DNA from: Sphingobium cupriresistens
GTDB lineage: Bacteria > Pseudomonadota > Alphaproteobacteria > Sphingomonadales > Sphingomonadaceae
Assembly: GCF_004152865.1 (NCBI RefSeq)
Contig: NZ_SEOO01000012.1
Location: 44,766-108,765 of the forward strand
DNA: 64,000 nt
Direction: 5' to 3'
Each line of letters opens with the position of its first letter. The stretch's first letter is position 1. The notes beneath the pieces were generated by a model that ran no database searches, was not told the DNA's origin, and saw only the letters and a list, made by a program, of their open reading frames with translations. Shown here piece by piece: positions 1 to 8,538 of the stretch. The position numbers and the translations under genes are program-made.

Positions 1-398
1 CGCACCGCAGCCTGGAAGGCGGGCGCGTCGGGGATCAGATGGTCCGACGGCAGGACCAGCATCAGCGCGTCGGGGTCCTGCCGTTGCAGCACCAGCGCGG
101 CGGCCAGGATGGCGGGCGCGGTGTTGCGCCCCTCCGGCTCGATCAGGATCGCCGATGGCGTGGCGCCGGCCGCGTCGAGCTGCTCGGCCACGATGAAGCG
201 GAACGGGTCGCCGGTGACGATCGCGGGCGCGGCAAAGCCTTCGCCCTGCACCAGCGTGGCGGCGCGCTGGAACAGGCTGGTCCCGTCGATCAGGTCGGCG
301 AACTGCTTGGGATAGGCTTTGCGGGACAGCGGCCAAAGGCGCGTGCCGGCACCGCCGCATAGAATCACGGGATAAATCACATTATGGTCAGTCGGCAT
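1..398 (-). CDS. manC: Mannose-1-phosphate guanylyltransferase, 5' part (partial)
   Basis: The first 132 residues of a nucleotidyltransferase that makes GDP-mannose from mannose-1-phosphate and GTP for exopolysaccharide or glycan synthesis in the cytoplasm. The minus strand, read from ATG at 398, gives MPTDHNVIYPVILCGGAG and then TRLWPLSR, the nucleotide-binding signature of this family, followed by the KQF lysine motif and EPEGRNTAPA, which is typical of ManC/XanB enzymes. The reading frame stays open to the window edge, so the C-terminal part, including any isomerase domain of bifunctional forms, is not visible. The family call is firm; which polysaccharide it serves cannot be judged. Confidence 0.9.
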   Translation of the reverse strand, partial: MPTDHNVIYPVILCGGAGTRLWPLSRKAYPKQFADLIDGTSLFQRAATLVQGEGFAAPAIVTGDPFRFIVAEQLDAAGATPSAILIEPEGRNTAPAILAAALVLQRQDPDALMLVLPSDHLIPDAPAFQAAV

Positions 399-575
399 GA
401 CAGAGGCGCGCCCCTATAAAAAGGATCTTCTACAAATCGGTTGCGAAGCAGAGTTGCTTTATATCCGCATTCCATGTGTGACTTATAATCTAACGCGGTG
501 ATCGCCTATCGCTTTTGGTGAAACCAGGTTGAGGACCTATTAAATCGCTTGCTGGGATGGCGGCGGGTTGATCCA

Positions 576-755
576 ATGGCGGCGCAAGCAGACGTCTTCA
601 CGGGTGATTTGATCTGGCTACCGGAGGCGCAGATGCGGCGGATCAAGCCGTATTTCCCGTTGTCGCACGGAGGCCACGGGTCGATGATCGCGGAAACATC
701 AGCGACATCATCTTCGTGATCGGTAACGGCTTGGGACATCATATCTGCCAGATGC
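576..755 (+). pseudogene. Decayed N-terminal fragment of an IS5-type transposase
   Basis: From ATG 576 the plus strand encodes FTGDLIWLPEAQMRRIKPYF followed by PLSHGG, a familiar start of IS5-family (IS427-like) transposases. The similarity then continues in another frame (PRVDDRGNISDIIF, then VIGNGL), so a one-base shift near 673 has broken the gene, and the rest of the transposase is gone. The original frame stops around 719. No catalytic DDE residues and no clear terminal repeats remain. It sits just downstream of the converging ohrR gene. The fragment is inert; it shows that an insertion sequence once lay here. Confidence 0.75.
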
Positions 756-758
756 GTG

Positions 759-1217
759 CTAGGATTCCCCGACCGGCACCCCTTTCAACGCGGTGACCAA
801 GGCGCGAACCCGGCTGCGCAATTCGATGATCGATTCTGTATCGATGTCGAGCCCGGCGCCCAGCATTTCGGGCACCCGCGCGGCGGCGGATTTCAGATCC
901 CGACCCTTTGGCGTCACGTCGATCAATACCCGCCGCTCGTCAGTCGCATCACGGGTCCGGCTTATCAGGCCCGCTTTTTCCATACGCTTGAGCAGCGGGG
1001 TCAGGGTGCCGCTGTCGAGATGGAGCATGTCACCCAGGGACCCGACGGTTTGCGGCGTATGTTTCCACAAAACCAGCATGACCAGATATTGGGGATAGGT
1101 CAGTCCCAACTCCGCCAGAATGGGCCTATACAGGCGATTGAGCAGGTTCGACGCAGCATAAAGGGGAAAGCAGACCTGCCGGTCGAGATCGAGCGGATCC
1201 GAATCCGGCAGCGTCAT
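759..1217 (-). CDS. ohrR: OhrR-type MarR-family peroxide-sensing repressor
   Basis: A 152-residue MarR-family regulator, second gene of a two-gene unit 11 bp behind ohr. Residues 14-30 (QVCFPLYAASNLLNRLY) match the N-terminus of OhrR repressors and hold the single reactive cysteine, Cys16, that senses organic hydroperoxides in this family. The winged helix follows (LTYPQYLVMLVLW, then LDSGTLTPLLKRME and a DERR wing). Oxidation of the cysteine is known to release OhrR from DNA and switch on ohr. A Shine-Dalgarno AGAGGAA lies 5 bases before ATG 1217. The operator it probably uses is at 1683-1708. Partner, motif and length all agree. Confidence 0.93.
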   Translation of the reverse strand: MTLPDSDPLDLDRQVCFPLYAASNLLNRLYRPILAELGLTYPQYLVMLVLWKHTPQTVGSLGDMLHLDSGTLTPLLKRMEKAGLISRTRDATDERRVLIDVTPKGRDLKSAAARVPEMLGAGLDIDTESIIELRSRVRALVTALKGVPVGES

Positions 1218-1228
1218 GCCATTTCCTC

Positions 1229-1654
1229 TCAGTTCACCGACACCGCAATCGCAACATCGATATTATTCTTCACCGCGTTTGAATAGGGGCATACGGCATG
1301 GGCTTTGGCAACCACTTCTTCCGCCGTTGCCTGATCCAGGCCCGTGATCGTCACATCAAGCGCCACCGTCAAGGCGAAGCCGCCTGTTCCGTTGGGCTGC
1401 ATCCCGACATCGGCTATGACGACGATATCCTCGTCCTTGACCTTTTCAGATGTCGCGCGCGTCACATGGATTACGGCATTGCCGAAACACGCCGCATAGC
1501 CGGCGGCGAACAATTGCTCCGGATTAGTAGCGCCACCCTTCCCACCCAAAGCCTTTGGGAGGGCCAAGGGCTGGTCAAGCAGGCCATCGGCGCTTTTCAC
1601 GGTCCCGGAACGTCCGCCGACGGCGGTGACTTTAGTGCTGTAAAGCAGGCTCAT
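1229..1654 (-). CDS. ohr: Organic hydroperoxide resistance protein Ohr (OsmC family)
   Basis: A 141-residue thiol peroxidase that reduces organic and fatty-acid hydroperoxides with a Cys-Cys redox pair, acting as a cytoplasmic homodimer. Residues 37-56 carry the family motif GGKGGATNPEQLFAAGYAAC with the peroxidatic Cys56. The resolving Cys122 is in AHAVCPYSNA. The conserved Arg near the N-terminus (GGRSG, Arg15) and Glu46 expected in the active site are present. Length is normal for Ohr. It is the first gene of the ohr-ohrR unit, and its upstream region holds a 26-bp inverted repeat fitting OhrR control. Confidence 0.96.
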   Translation of the reverse strand: MSLLYSTKVTAVGGRSGTVKSADGLLDQPLALPKALGGKGGATNPEQLFAAGYAACFGNAVIHVTRATSEKVKDEDIVVIADVGMQPNGTGGFALTVALDVTITGLDQATAEEVVAKAHAVCPYSNAVKNNIDVAIAVSVN

Positions 1655-1682
1655 TCATCGATCCTCACTATTAAATCATATA

Positions 1683-1708
1683 CAAATATATTGCGCACAA
1701 TATATTTG
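1683..1708. promoter_or_regulatory. Probable OhrR operator upstream of ohr
   Basis: A perfect inverted repeat with 11-bp arms, CAAATATATTG at 1683-1693 and CAATATATTTG at 1698-1708, separated by CGCA. It starts 29 bp upstream of the ohr start codon in an AT-rich patch. OhrR repressors bind AT-rich palindromes in the ohr promoter, so this is the natural site for autoregulation of the ohr-ohrR unit. The palindrome is seen directly; the binding is inferred. Confidence 0.8.
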
Positions 1709-1773
1709 ATCAAGGCCTGTGAGCGTCCATCGGAAATCCGCTTGCCAAAAACCTTGATCCGAAGCCAAAAAGA

Positions 1774-1802
1774 TTGACATTCGGACAAAATAGTCCGCTT
1801 AT
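1774..1802 (+). promoter_or_regulatory. Promoter and operator of the TetR/efflux operon
   Basis: TTGACA at 1774-1779 is a consensus -35 box; 17 bases later GCTTAT (1797-1802) is a weak -10. The spacer holds the palindrome CGGAC-6 bp-GTCCG (1782-1797), well placed for the TetR protein encoded next to block its own promoter. A start of transcription near 1809 would coincide with the GTG start codon, and no Shine-Dalgarno is visible, so the message may be leaderless. The motifs are seen; the use is inferred. Confidence 0.55.
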
Positions 1803-1808
1803 GCTCGT

Positions 1809-2378
1809 GTGACCAACGATCGGACCGACGCGAGACGACATCGCCAAGCATTGCTTCAGGCTGCCTCCGCAATCTTTCTGGAACATGGCATCACCGCGCC
1901 GCTCGATCTGGTCGTCACGCGCGCCGGGGTCGGGCGCGCGACGCTTTATCGCCATTTCCCCGATCGGGTTGCGCTGGTTCTTGCGCTGGTCGATCAGTCT
2001 CTCGACGCGCTGGAAGCCTTGGCTAAGGCTGTTCCCCACGATCGCGCGACGTTTCAGATTCTGCTGCTGCATCTGGCTGATATCCTTGCGAAGGATCCCT
2101 CGCTGGCGGACTTCTGGCGGGTTATTCCATCCGACAACGCCCAGCGGATAGGTCAGCTCCAACGCTTTCGGCTCATGTTCGACCGGGCCGTAAGCGACGC
2201 TATCGAAGGCGGCACGCTACGCGGCGACTTCAGGTCCGACGACATGCTGCTGGTTGGCGGTATGCTTGGGGCCGTCGCACGAGAACCTGATGCCGACAAA
2301 CGCCGGGCCATGGCCGCCCGTCTGGTCGATCTGCTGGTTTCAGGGTTACAACCAGTCGATTCCGGCGCGTCACGATGA
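1809..2378 (+). CDS. TetR-family repressor of the efflux operon
   Basis: A 189-residue TetR-type regulator starting with GTG. The N-terminal helix-turn-helix (RRHRQALLQAASAIFLEHG, later VGRATLYRHFPDR) is a standard TetR DNA-binding domain at residues 9-55. The C-terminal part is a ligand-binding helical domain of unknown specificity. The gene ends in ATGA shared with the MFS transporter, so regulator and transporter are translated from one message. It probably represses the whole four-gene operon from the palindrome at 1782-1797 and is released by an efflux substrate. Confidence 0.88.
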   Translation: MTNDRTDARRHRQALLQAASAIFLEHGITAPLDLVVTRAGVGRATLYRHFPDRVALVLALVDQSLDALEALAKAVPHDRATFQILLLHLADILAKDPSLADFWRVIPSDNAQRIGQLQRFRLMFDRAVSDAIEGGTLRGDFRSDDMLLVGGMLGAVAREPDADKRRAMAARLVDLLVSGLQPVDSGASR

Positions 2379-4042
2379 CGACGCCGCTCGAACCCATTCC
2401 CAACTGGACCGACGATGAAAAGCCATCGATGCCGGGGTCGCCATCCACGCCGCGCCACAGCGGCCCGGTCCGCGTCGCCTATGTCGCCACGGCGCTGCTG
2501 CTGGGAATCACGGGCGGGCTTGGCAACGCGCTGATCAGCGCCAATCTGCCCAGCATCCAGGGGGAACTGGGCCTCACGCCGGTCGAGGCGGCCTGGTTGC
2601 CCGCAGCTTATCTAATGGTCAATGTCTCGACCAGCCTGCTATTGTTCAAGTTCCGCCAGCAATTCGGCCTGCGCCTGTTCGCGGAGATCGGCCTGCCGCT
2701 TTATGCCGCGGTCACGATCCTGCATCTGTTTGCGGACAGCTACGCCATGGCGCTGCTGGTGCGCGCGGTCAGCGGGTTTGTCGGCGCCACGATCAGCACG
2801 CTGGCCATTTTCTACACATTGCAGGCCTTTCCCAAGGCGAAGCTGGGGCAAGGTTTGGTCATCGGCCTTGGCATTTCCCAGTTGGCGACCCCGTTGGCCT
2901 GGCTATTGTCGCCGGCCTTGCTCGATCTTGGCGAATGGCGGACCCTTTACCTGTTTGAATCGGGGCTGGCATTATGCTGCCTCGCCGCCGTGGTGACGCT
3001 GAAGCTGCCGCCTGGCATTCGCATCAAGGTGTTCGAGGGCCGCGATTTCCTGACGTTCCTGCTGCTTGCTCCAGCCTTGGCGCTGATCGTGGCTGTGCTG
3101 GCGCAGGGACGCACCCAATGGTGGACGTCACAGCCATGGATCGCCGCTGCGCTGATCGTTGCGATCATCCTGTTCATGGCGAGCATATTTGTCGAACATC
3201 ATCGCGCCAATCCGATGATCCAGACGCGCTGGTTGGGCACCGCCTCCACCATCCGTTTTGCAATCGGCGCGATGGGCATCCGTTTCCTGTTGTCGGAACA
3301 GACCTATGGCGCGACCGGCCTGCTGCGCACGCTGGGCATGGGACCGGACCAATTGCAGCCGCTTTATGCCGTCATGCTACTGGGTCTGGTGGCGGGGATC
3401 GGCGCAAGCGCCCTGACTTTCAATCAGAAAACCGTCATTCCGCAAATCTTGCTTTCCATAGTGCTGATCGCGATCGGCAGCTTTCTGGACTGGAACGCCA
3501 CCAGCCTGACCCGTCCGCATGATATGTTTTTCAGCCAGCTCCTGTTGTCCTGCGGGGCGGGACTGTTCATGGGACCGTTGCTGTTGGTGGGCGTGATGAG
3601 CGCGCTGAAGAACGGTCCCAATTATATTGTCAGTTTCGCTGTATTATTCGGCGTCAGCCAATCGATTGGCGGGCTGGCCGGCCCCGCTGCGCTCGGCACG
3701 TTCCAGCAGTTTCGACAGCATGAATATTCCGCCGCGATCAACGCCGGCGTGGATCCGACCAACGGCGTCGTCGCCCAGCGGCTTCAGATGCAAGGTCAGG
3801 TCTATGGCCGGGTCATGACCGATCCCGTGCTGCGGCAAGCGCAGGGCGTCGCGCAATTGGCCCAGATATCCACGCGCGAATCGCAAGTGCGCGCGTTCAA
3901 CGACGTGTTCCTGCTGAACGGCCTGCTCGCGCTGCTGCTGCTCAGCTGGTCGATGCTCCACGTCATCCGCCTCGCCCTGGAGGCAAAGAACAACCCTCCC
4001 GCCGCGCCCGGTCCGCAGACCGGCGCGGCGGCCCCGACCTGA
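2375..4042 (+). CDS. DHA2-family MFS drug exporter (EmrB-like)
   Basis: A 555-residue inner-membrane proton-driven exporter. After a hydrophilic N-terminus of about 30 residues the protein is a series of hydrophobic segments consistent with the 14-helix DHA2 family (for example VAYVATALLLGITGGLGNAL near residue 34 and the AAWLPAAYLMVNVSTSLLL stretch near 78). The segment ANLPSIQGELG with the following AAWLPAAY matches EmrB-type proteins. With the adaptor and outer-membrane factor encoded next, it should form a tripartite pump. Its start overlaps the TetR stop (ATGA) and its stop overlaps the adaptor start (TGATG). Substrates cannot be predicted. Confidence 0.9.
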   Translation: MTTPLEPIPNWTDDEKPSMPGSPSTPRHSGPVRVAYVATALLLGITGGLGNALISANLPSIQGELGLTPVEAAWLPAAYLMVNVSTSLLLFKFRQQFGLRLFAEIGLPLYAAVTILHLFADSYAMALLVRAVSGFVGATISTLAIFYTLQAFPKAKLGQGLVIGLGISQLATPLAWLLSPALLDLGEWRTLYLFESGLALCCLAAVVTLKLPPGIRIKVFEGRDFLTFLLLAPALALIVAVLAQGRTQWWTSQPWIAAALIVAIILFMASIFVEHHRANPMIQTRWLGTASTIRFAIGAMGIRFLLSEQTYGATGLLRTLGMGPDQLQPLYAVMLLGLVAGIGASALTFNQKTVIPQILLSIVLIAIGSFLDWNATSLTRPHDMFFSQLLLSCGAGLFMGPLLLVGVMSALKNGPNYIVSFAVLFGVSQSIGGLAGPAALGTFQQFRQHEYSAAINAGVDPTNGVVAQRLQMQGQVYGRVMTDPVLRQAQGVAQLAQISTRESQVRAFNDVFLLNGLLALLLLSWSMLHVIRLALEAKNNPPAAPGPQTGAAAPT

Positions 4043-5238
4043 TGGAAAACCGGAACATGGCAGACGAACCAATCATCCGCGACGATCGCCCGGTCGATGA
4101 CGCGCCAACGCCCGACCTGGTGGACGCCAATGGCAACCCGCTGGGGGCGAGCGATGACGCGACCGTTGCGGAACCGCCCAAAACCATCAAGCCCCGGCGC
4201 AAGACGGTGTTCATCATGGCGGGCGTCGCGCTGATCGGGATATTGTTCATCCTGGCCGCCTGGCGCATCTGGCCGTTCACCAGCAGCATCGTGACGACGG
4301 AAAACAGCTATGTGCGCGGCCAGATCACGGTGATGGCGCCGCAGGTCAACGGCTATGTCGCGCAGGTTCTGGTGCGCGATTTCCAGCATGTCCGCGCCGG
4401 GCAACCGCTGGTGCGGATCGACGACCGCATCTATCGCCAGCAACTGGCACAGGCCGAGGGGCAACTCGATGCGGCCAGGGCGGAACTGGCCAACGCCGCA
4501 CAGACGCTGGCCCAGAATCAGGCCGACATAGAGGCGCGCCGCGCGGACCTTTTTGCCGCGCAGGCGGAGCGCGATCGCGCGAGATCGGACGAGGAGCGGG
4601 TCAACGACCTGGCCCTGCGCGGATCGGTATCATTGCGAGAGCGCGACCAGATCCGCGCGACCGCGCGATCGGGCGCCGCCAATGTGCTCAAGGCGCGCGC
4701 CGCGATCCGCATAGCGGAGGAAAGCGCAAAGGCGACGTCAGTGTCGCGCCTTGGGCTGGAGGCGCAGGTCAAGACCGCAACGGCGCAGCGCGACCTTGCC
4801 CGGATCAACCTTGCCAACACAGTCATTCATGCGCCCAAGGACGGGCAGTTGAGCGAAGCCAGCGTGCGGCAGGGGCAATATGTCGCGGCGGGCTCGCAAC
4901 TGCTGTTCCTGGTGCCCGAAAGCCTGTGGGTGGTGGCGAATTTCAAGGAAACCCAGACCCGCAACATCCGTCCCGGCCAGGTCGCGACCTTCAAGGTCGA
5001 TGCGCTGGGCGAAACGCTGAAAGGGCATGTCGAGGGCTTCGCCCCGGCGACGGGTTCGGAATTCAGCGTTTTGCGCCCCGATAATGCCAGCGGCAACTTC
5101 ACCAAGGTCGTCCAGCGCATCCCGATCCGCATCAACATCGACCCCGGCCAGCCGCTCGCCAACCGGCTGCGGCCCGGCATGTCGGTCGTGACGCGGGTCG
5201 AAACCGCCGGCGCGACCGGCACAGGCAGCGTGCGATGA
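4042..5238 (+). CDS. HlyD/EmrA-family periplasmic adaptor
   Basis: A 398-residue membrane-fusion protein linking the MFS pump to the outer-membrane channel. A cytoplasmic tail of about 50 residues is followed by one membrane helix (KTVFIMAGVALIGILFILAA, about residues 54-73). A lipoyl half-motif comes next (ENSYVRGQITVMAPQVNGYV), then a long alanine/glutamine-rich coiled-coil hairpin (about 120-245) and a beta-barrel domain with VVANFKETQ. All are EmrA features. An alternative start at ATG 4057 (MADEPIIRD) would drop five residues. The stop overlaps the next start (ATGA). Confidence 0.9.
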   Translation: MENRNMADEPIIRDDRPVDDAPTPDLVDANGNPLGASDDATVAEPPKTIKPRRKTVFIMAGVALIGILFILAAWRIWPFTSSIVTTENSYVRGQITVMAPQVNGYVAQVLVRDFQHVRAGQPLVRIDDRIYRQQLAQAEGQLDAARAELANAAQTLAQNQADIEARRADLFAAQAERDRARSDEERVNDLALRGSVSLRERDQIRATARSGAANVLKARAAIRIAEESAKATSVSRLGLEAQVKTATAQRDLARINLANTVIHAPKDGQLSEASVRQGQYVAAGSQLLFLVPESLWVVANFKETQTRNIRPGQVATFKVDALGETLKGHVEGFAPATGSEFSVLRPDNASGNFTKVVQRIPIRINIDPGQPLANRLRPGMSVVTRVETAGATGTGSVR

Positions 5239-6620
5239 AGCGGCATTGTATGGCGCTTGCAGGTGCAGCGACCCTGCTTTCGGGATGTATGCCCGCGGAT
5301 GTGCGCCCGCCGGCCTCCGCTACGGTCGTAGCGCCTGCCGCATGGCGCGACGCGGTCGCCGCTGCCGGGTCCATCGCCCCCGACTGGTGGCGTGCGTTCG
5401 GCGATCCGGTTCTGGATCGGCTGATCGAGGATGCGCTTGCCCGCAACACCGACATACTCGTCGCCGCCGCCCGCGTGCAGGAGGCGCAGGCCGACATACG
5501 CACCGCGCGATCGGCCCTGCTGCCTGCGGTCGACGCCATCGGGGCGGGCCAATATGCGCGCGCGCCGGGTGCATCGGGCCTCTCCACCAGCACGGCGTTG
5601 CAACCGGAATTGCAGGCCAATTGGCAGGTGGACCTGTTCGGGCGACTGTCGCGCCTGACCGATGCCGCCCGGCTGCGCTATGTCGCCAGCCAGGCGGATC
5701 GCGATGCCATGGCCCTGTCCGTCGCCGCGCAGGTGGCGCAGGGCTATATCGGGCTGCTGGCGCTGGACGCGCAATTGTTCGTGTCGCAGGAAACCGTGAC
5801 GTCGCGCAAGGAAGCCTTGCGCCTGGCGACCGACCAGGCGTCGGTCGGCTATATCTCTCAATTCGAACTGACCCAGGCGCAATCGGAATATCAGGCCGTC
5901 GAACAGGCCATTCCGCAAATCAGATTGGCGTTGAGCGCGCAGGAGAACGCCCTGCGCCGGCTGGTCGGCGATCTGCCCGGACCCGTGGCGCGCCATCGCA
6001 GCCTGATCGATTTTCCCGTGCCGGTCGTACCCGCCACCTTGCCATCCGACCTGCTGCGCCGCCGTCCCGACATAGCCAGCGCCGAACTGGCGATCGCCGC
6101 CGCCGACGCCAGGCTGGCGGCCGACCGCGCCGCCTTCCTGCCGCAAGTCGCGCTATCCGCCAGCCTGGGGCAATTGCTGGTCAATGCGACCGATTATGAT
6201 CCGGTCACCATCTGGAGCCTGGGCGGCAGCATCCTGGCCCCGATCTTTTCGGGCGGCAGGCTGACGGCGCAGGTCGCCACCGCCACCGCGCAGCGCGATC
6301 AGGCCGCCTTTGCCTATCGCGGCGCGGCGCTCGCCGCGTTCGAGGAAGTCGAAACCGCGCTGACCGGGGTCTTGCGCTATGCCGAACAAATCGACCGGCT
6401 GCACAACCGGCGCACGATCCTGAAACGGTCGGTCGCGCTGGCCACGGATCGTTATCGGGGCGGCTATGCGGCCTATATCGAGCAACTCGACGCCCAGCGA
6501 AATCTCTATGCTACAGAACTTGACGCGATCAGCGTGCGACAGCTCCAGCTGGAAAATATCATAACGCTCTACCGTGCGCTGGGCGGCGGATGGTCTGGCG
6601 GACAAACTGGTGGAGGATGA
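5235..6620 (+). CDS. NodT-family outer-membrane efflux lipoprotein
   Basis: A 461-residue TolC-like outer-membrane factor, the last gene of the efflux operon. The signal peptide ends in the lipobox LLSGC with Cys18, so the mature protein should be lipid-anchored. The body has the two OEP repeats of this family: WWRAFGDPVLDRLIEDAL near residue 50, the motif LLRRRPDIASAELAIAAADA near 270-290, and SGGRLTAQVATATAQRDQA near 345-365. With the adaptor and MFS pump it would complete a path from cytoplasm to outside. No terminator with a T-tract is evident after the gene. Confidence 0.92.
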   Translation: MKRHCMALAGAATLLSGCMPADVRPPASATVVAPAAWRDAVAAAGSIAPDWWRAFGDPVLDRLIEDALARNTDILVAAARVQEAQADIRTARSALLPAVDAIGAGQYARAPGASGLSTSTALQPELQANWQVDLFGRLSRLTDAARLRYVASQADRDAMALSVAAQVAQGYIGLLALDAQLFVSQETVTSRKEALRLATDQASVGYISQFELTQAQSEYQAVEQAIPQIRLALSAQENALRRLVGDLPGPVARHRSLIDFPVPVVPATLPSDLLRRRPDIASAELAIAAADARLAADRAAFLPQVALSASLGQLLVNATDYDPVTIWSLGGSILAPIFSGGRLTAQVATATAQRDQAAFAYRGAALAAFEEVETALTGVLRYAEQIDRLHNRRTILKRSVALATDRYRGGYAAYIEQLDAQRNLYATELDAISVRQLQLENIITLYRALGGGWSGGQTGGG

Positions 6621-6927
6621 AAGCCATCCTTAGCGTGGACCTGTGACGGATTTGCGCCGGTCACCTGAGCGATTAGAGCTCGCAACAGGCGACTGGCCTG
6701 CTGCCGGTTTGGTGGACACCAAGACAAGGTGGTTATCGGACTGGAGGACGTAAATGGAGCGAAGAGCCGATATGTTCGGTCATATCGAGAGATTTGGCGA
6801 CGATGTGAGACGTTAGCCTTGTTGATTTTCTGGCGACAATATGGAGAGGGCGTGCGGCTTGGACAGCCTTGTCCCCAAACTTTCCTCGCCTCAGCGCCCC
6901 AGAAACCATTGATTTTTCGATGATTTC
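6621..6927. other. Intergenic stretch left of the att site
   Basis: About 300 bp between the efflux operon and the tRNA fragment with no believable gene. A CTGGCGACAATATGGAG segment near 6830 resembles the CTGGAGACAAAATGGAG segment at 7091-7107 on the other side of the att core, which could reflect a recombinase arm site or an older insertion. Nothing else could be assigned. Confidence 0.4.
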
Positions 6928-6972
6928 TGGAGCGGGCGAAGGGATTCGAACCCTCGACCCCAACCTTGGCAA
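6928..6972 (-). other. att site: 3' part of tRNA-Gly(GCC)
   Basis: On the minus strand these 45 bases read TTGCCAAGG from the anticodon loop, then the variable loop, the T-arm (GGGTTCGAATCCC) and the acceptor end GCCCGCTCCA, that is, the 3' part of a glycine tRNA with anticodon GCC. Beyond position 6972 the expected anticodon-stem and D-arm sequence is replaced by unrelated DNA, so this is not a complete gene. Tyrosine integrases commonly use tRNA 3' ends as attachment cores and leave one truncated copy. The neighbouring integrase supports the reading as attL/attR of an element lying to the right. The intact tRNA copy should flank the far end. Confidence 0.82.
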
Positions 6973-7053
6973 AATATTTCAGCCACTTTTCCAAAACTCT
7001 CCTGAGTACGATTAACTACGCTAAATCAGATATTTATAATGTTCCTCTTTACG

Positions 7054-7137
7054 ATTGTCTCCGCCCATAATACCCTCGAAACGCTTAAATCTGGAGACAA
7101 AATGGAGACAAAGCACCCCTCTGAAATCTTTGTCTCC
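7054..7137. repeat. Repeated GGAGACAAA motifs before the integrase gene
   Basis: The nonamer GGAGACAAA occurs directly at 7093-7101 and 7104-7112 and inverted (TTTGTCTCC) at 7129-7137, with a near copy ATTGTCTCC at 7054-7062. Short direct and inverted motifs between an att core and the integrase gene are the usual form of integrase arm-binding sites. The same sites could mediate autoregulation, since they lie in the integrase leader. Confidence 0.6.
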
Positions 7138-7153
7138 AAATGGAGGGTCAAAT

Positions 7154-8434
7154 ATGCCGACAGCGAAGTTGAACAAGCGCAATGTGGACGCATTCGCGCC
7201 GCCTAAAGATAAACAGGCCGTCCTGTGGGACAGCGAGATTCGGGGTTTCGGCTTGCGGGCGCTTCCGTCGGGGCTCAAGACCTTCATCGTTCAGTACCGC
7301 AACATCGAAGGGATCAAGCGGCGTATCAATCTCGGTCGCTATGGTGTCATCACGACGGAGCAGGCTCGGGATCTGGCGAAGATTAAGCTTGGCGAAGTTG
7401 CTGGTGGTCAGGACCCGGCAGAGGCAATTCATCAGGCCCGCAGTGGCATGACGGTCGCCGAGATCTGTGACTGGTATCTGGTTGAAGCCCGCGCCGGCAA
7501 CATTCTTGGCCGCAAGAACCGTCCAATCAAGGCCTCCTCGCTCGCGATGGATGAGAGCAGGATCAACACTCACATCAAACCGATTCTTGGCCATCGCATG
7601 GCGAAAAGGCTGACAATCGCGGATGTCGAGCAGATGCAGGCTGATGTCCGGGACGGGAAAACTGCCAAGGCTAGAGGTAAAGGCCGTGGTGGTCGGCCCG
7701 CTGGCGGGCCTGGCGTCGCGTCGCGATGCCTCGGGTCGCTGCAAGCCATTTTGGGTCATGCCAAGCACAAGGGGCTGATTGCGGAGCACCCAACCAGAGG
7801 AGCCAAGAAACTCGCAATCAACAAGAAGACGAGACGGCTCAGCACTGCCGAACTCGTCGCGTTCGGCAAAGCCATCGCCTATGCCGAACGTAATGGCGAA
7901 AATCCGACAGCACTTGCAGTGGTGCGGACACTTGCGCTGACAGGATACAGACGGGAAGAGGCGCAGTCGATGAAGCGCGCCTGGGTGCATGCGGAGGGTG
8001 GGTTTGTCTCCTTCCCGGATACCAAAACCGATGCACAGGTCCGCTCGATCGGCCCAGAAGCACTGAAGGTCGTTCTCGCTCAACCCGAGATCGTTGGTAA
8101 CCCCTACGTGTTCCCGTCAATGACGGGCGCTGGCGCATACCAGGCTGCACCAGCCTGCTTCCGGAGAGTTTGTCAGTGGGCGGGAATTGAGGGCGCCACA
8201 CTGCATACCCTTCGCCACACTTTCGGCAGCATCGCGGGCGAACTCGGATTCACGGAACTGACGATACGGGCCATGCTCGGGCATGCTTCGCAGAACGTCA
8301 CGCAGGACTACATCCATATCGATGAAGCTCTGAAGCTAGCGGTGCGCAAAACTTCAGACGAGATCGCCCGCCTGCTTGCCGAAGGCGCTGGATCGTTGCG
8401 CCCAGTCAGGCAAACGTCGGCAATTGAAATTTAA
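7154..8434 (+). CDS. int: P4-type tyrosine integrase
   Basis: A 426-residue site-specific recombinase. The N-terminal arm-binding domain (DUF4102 type) shows KDKQAVLWDSEIRGFGLRAL, then SGLKTFIVQYR and RRINLGRYG. A SAM-like core-binding domain covers about residues 95-215. The catalytic domain has TGYRREEA (Arg I), HTLRHTFGS (His-x-x-Arg), LGHAS, and Tyr in QDYIHID. The start is set at ATG 7154, preceded by GGAGGG at 7142-7147; an upstream in-frame start at 7055 would add 33 residues with no family character and run through the repeated motifs. It lies 180 bp from the tRNA-Gly core and faces away from it, as expected for the enzyme that inserted this element. Confidence 0.93.
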   Translation: MPTAKLNKRNVDAFAPPKDKQAVLWDSEIRGFGLRALPSGLKTFIVQYRNIEGIKRRINLGRYGVITTEQARDLAKIKLGEVAGGQDPAEAIHQARSGMTVAEICDWYLVEARAGNILGRKNRPIKASSLAMDESRINTHIKPILGHRMAKRLTIADVEQMQADVRDGKTAKARGKGRGGRPAGGPGVASRCLGSLQAILGHAKHKGLIAEHPTRGAKKLAINKKTRRLSTAELVAFGKAIAYAERNGENPTALAVVRTLALTGYRREEAQSMKRAWVHAEGGFVSFPDTKTDAQVRSIGPEALKVVLAQPEIVGNPYVFPSMTGAGAYQAAPACFRRVCQWAGIEGATLHTLRHTFGSIAGELGFTELTIRAMLGHASQNVTQDYIHIDEALKLAVRKTSDEIARLLAEGAGSLRPVRQTSAIEI

Positions 8435-8538
8435 CCTTGAAGGTGTATTTTTGGAAGCCAAATACAGCATTTGGCGCTGGGGTTTGCCGGTGAGATGCTT
8501 AACGATATTCGATCGACATCGGGCAAGGAGGTTTGAAG

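Noticed and set aside
4827..6146. 439-codon minus-strand frame opposite the adaptor and NodT genes
   Set aside because: Shadow of the strongly supported efflux genes; composition and lack of motifs argue against coding.
6700..6800. Possible IS3-type left end (TGGTGGACACC, then a short frame after GAGGACGTAA)
   Set aside because: The similarity is vague, the frame stops after about 20 codons and no inverted repeat partner was found.
6928..6972. A complete tRNA gene
   Set aside because: Only the part from the anticodon loop to the acceptor end is present; D-arm and 5' acceptor strand are missing.
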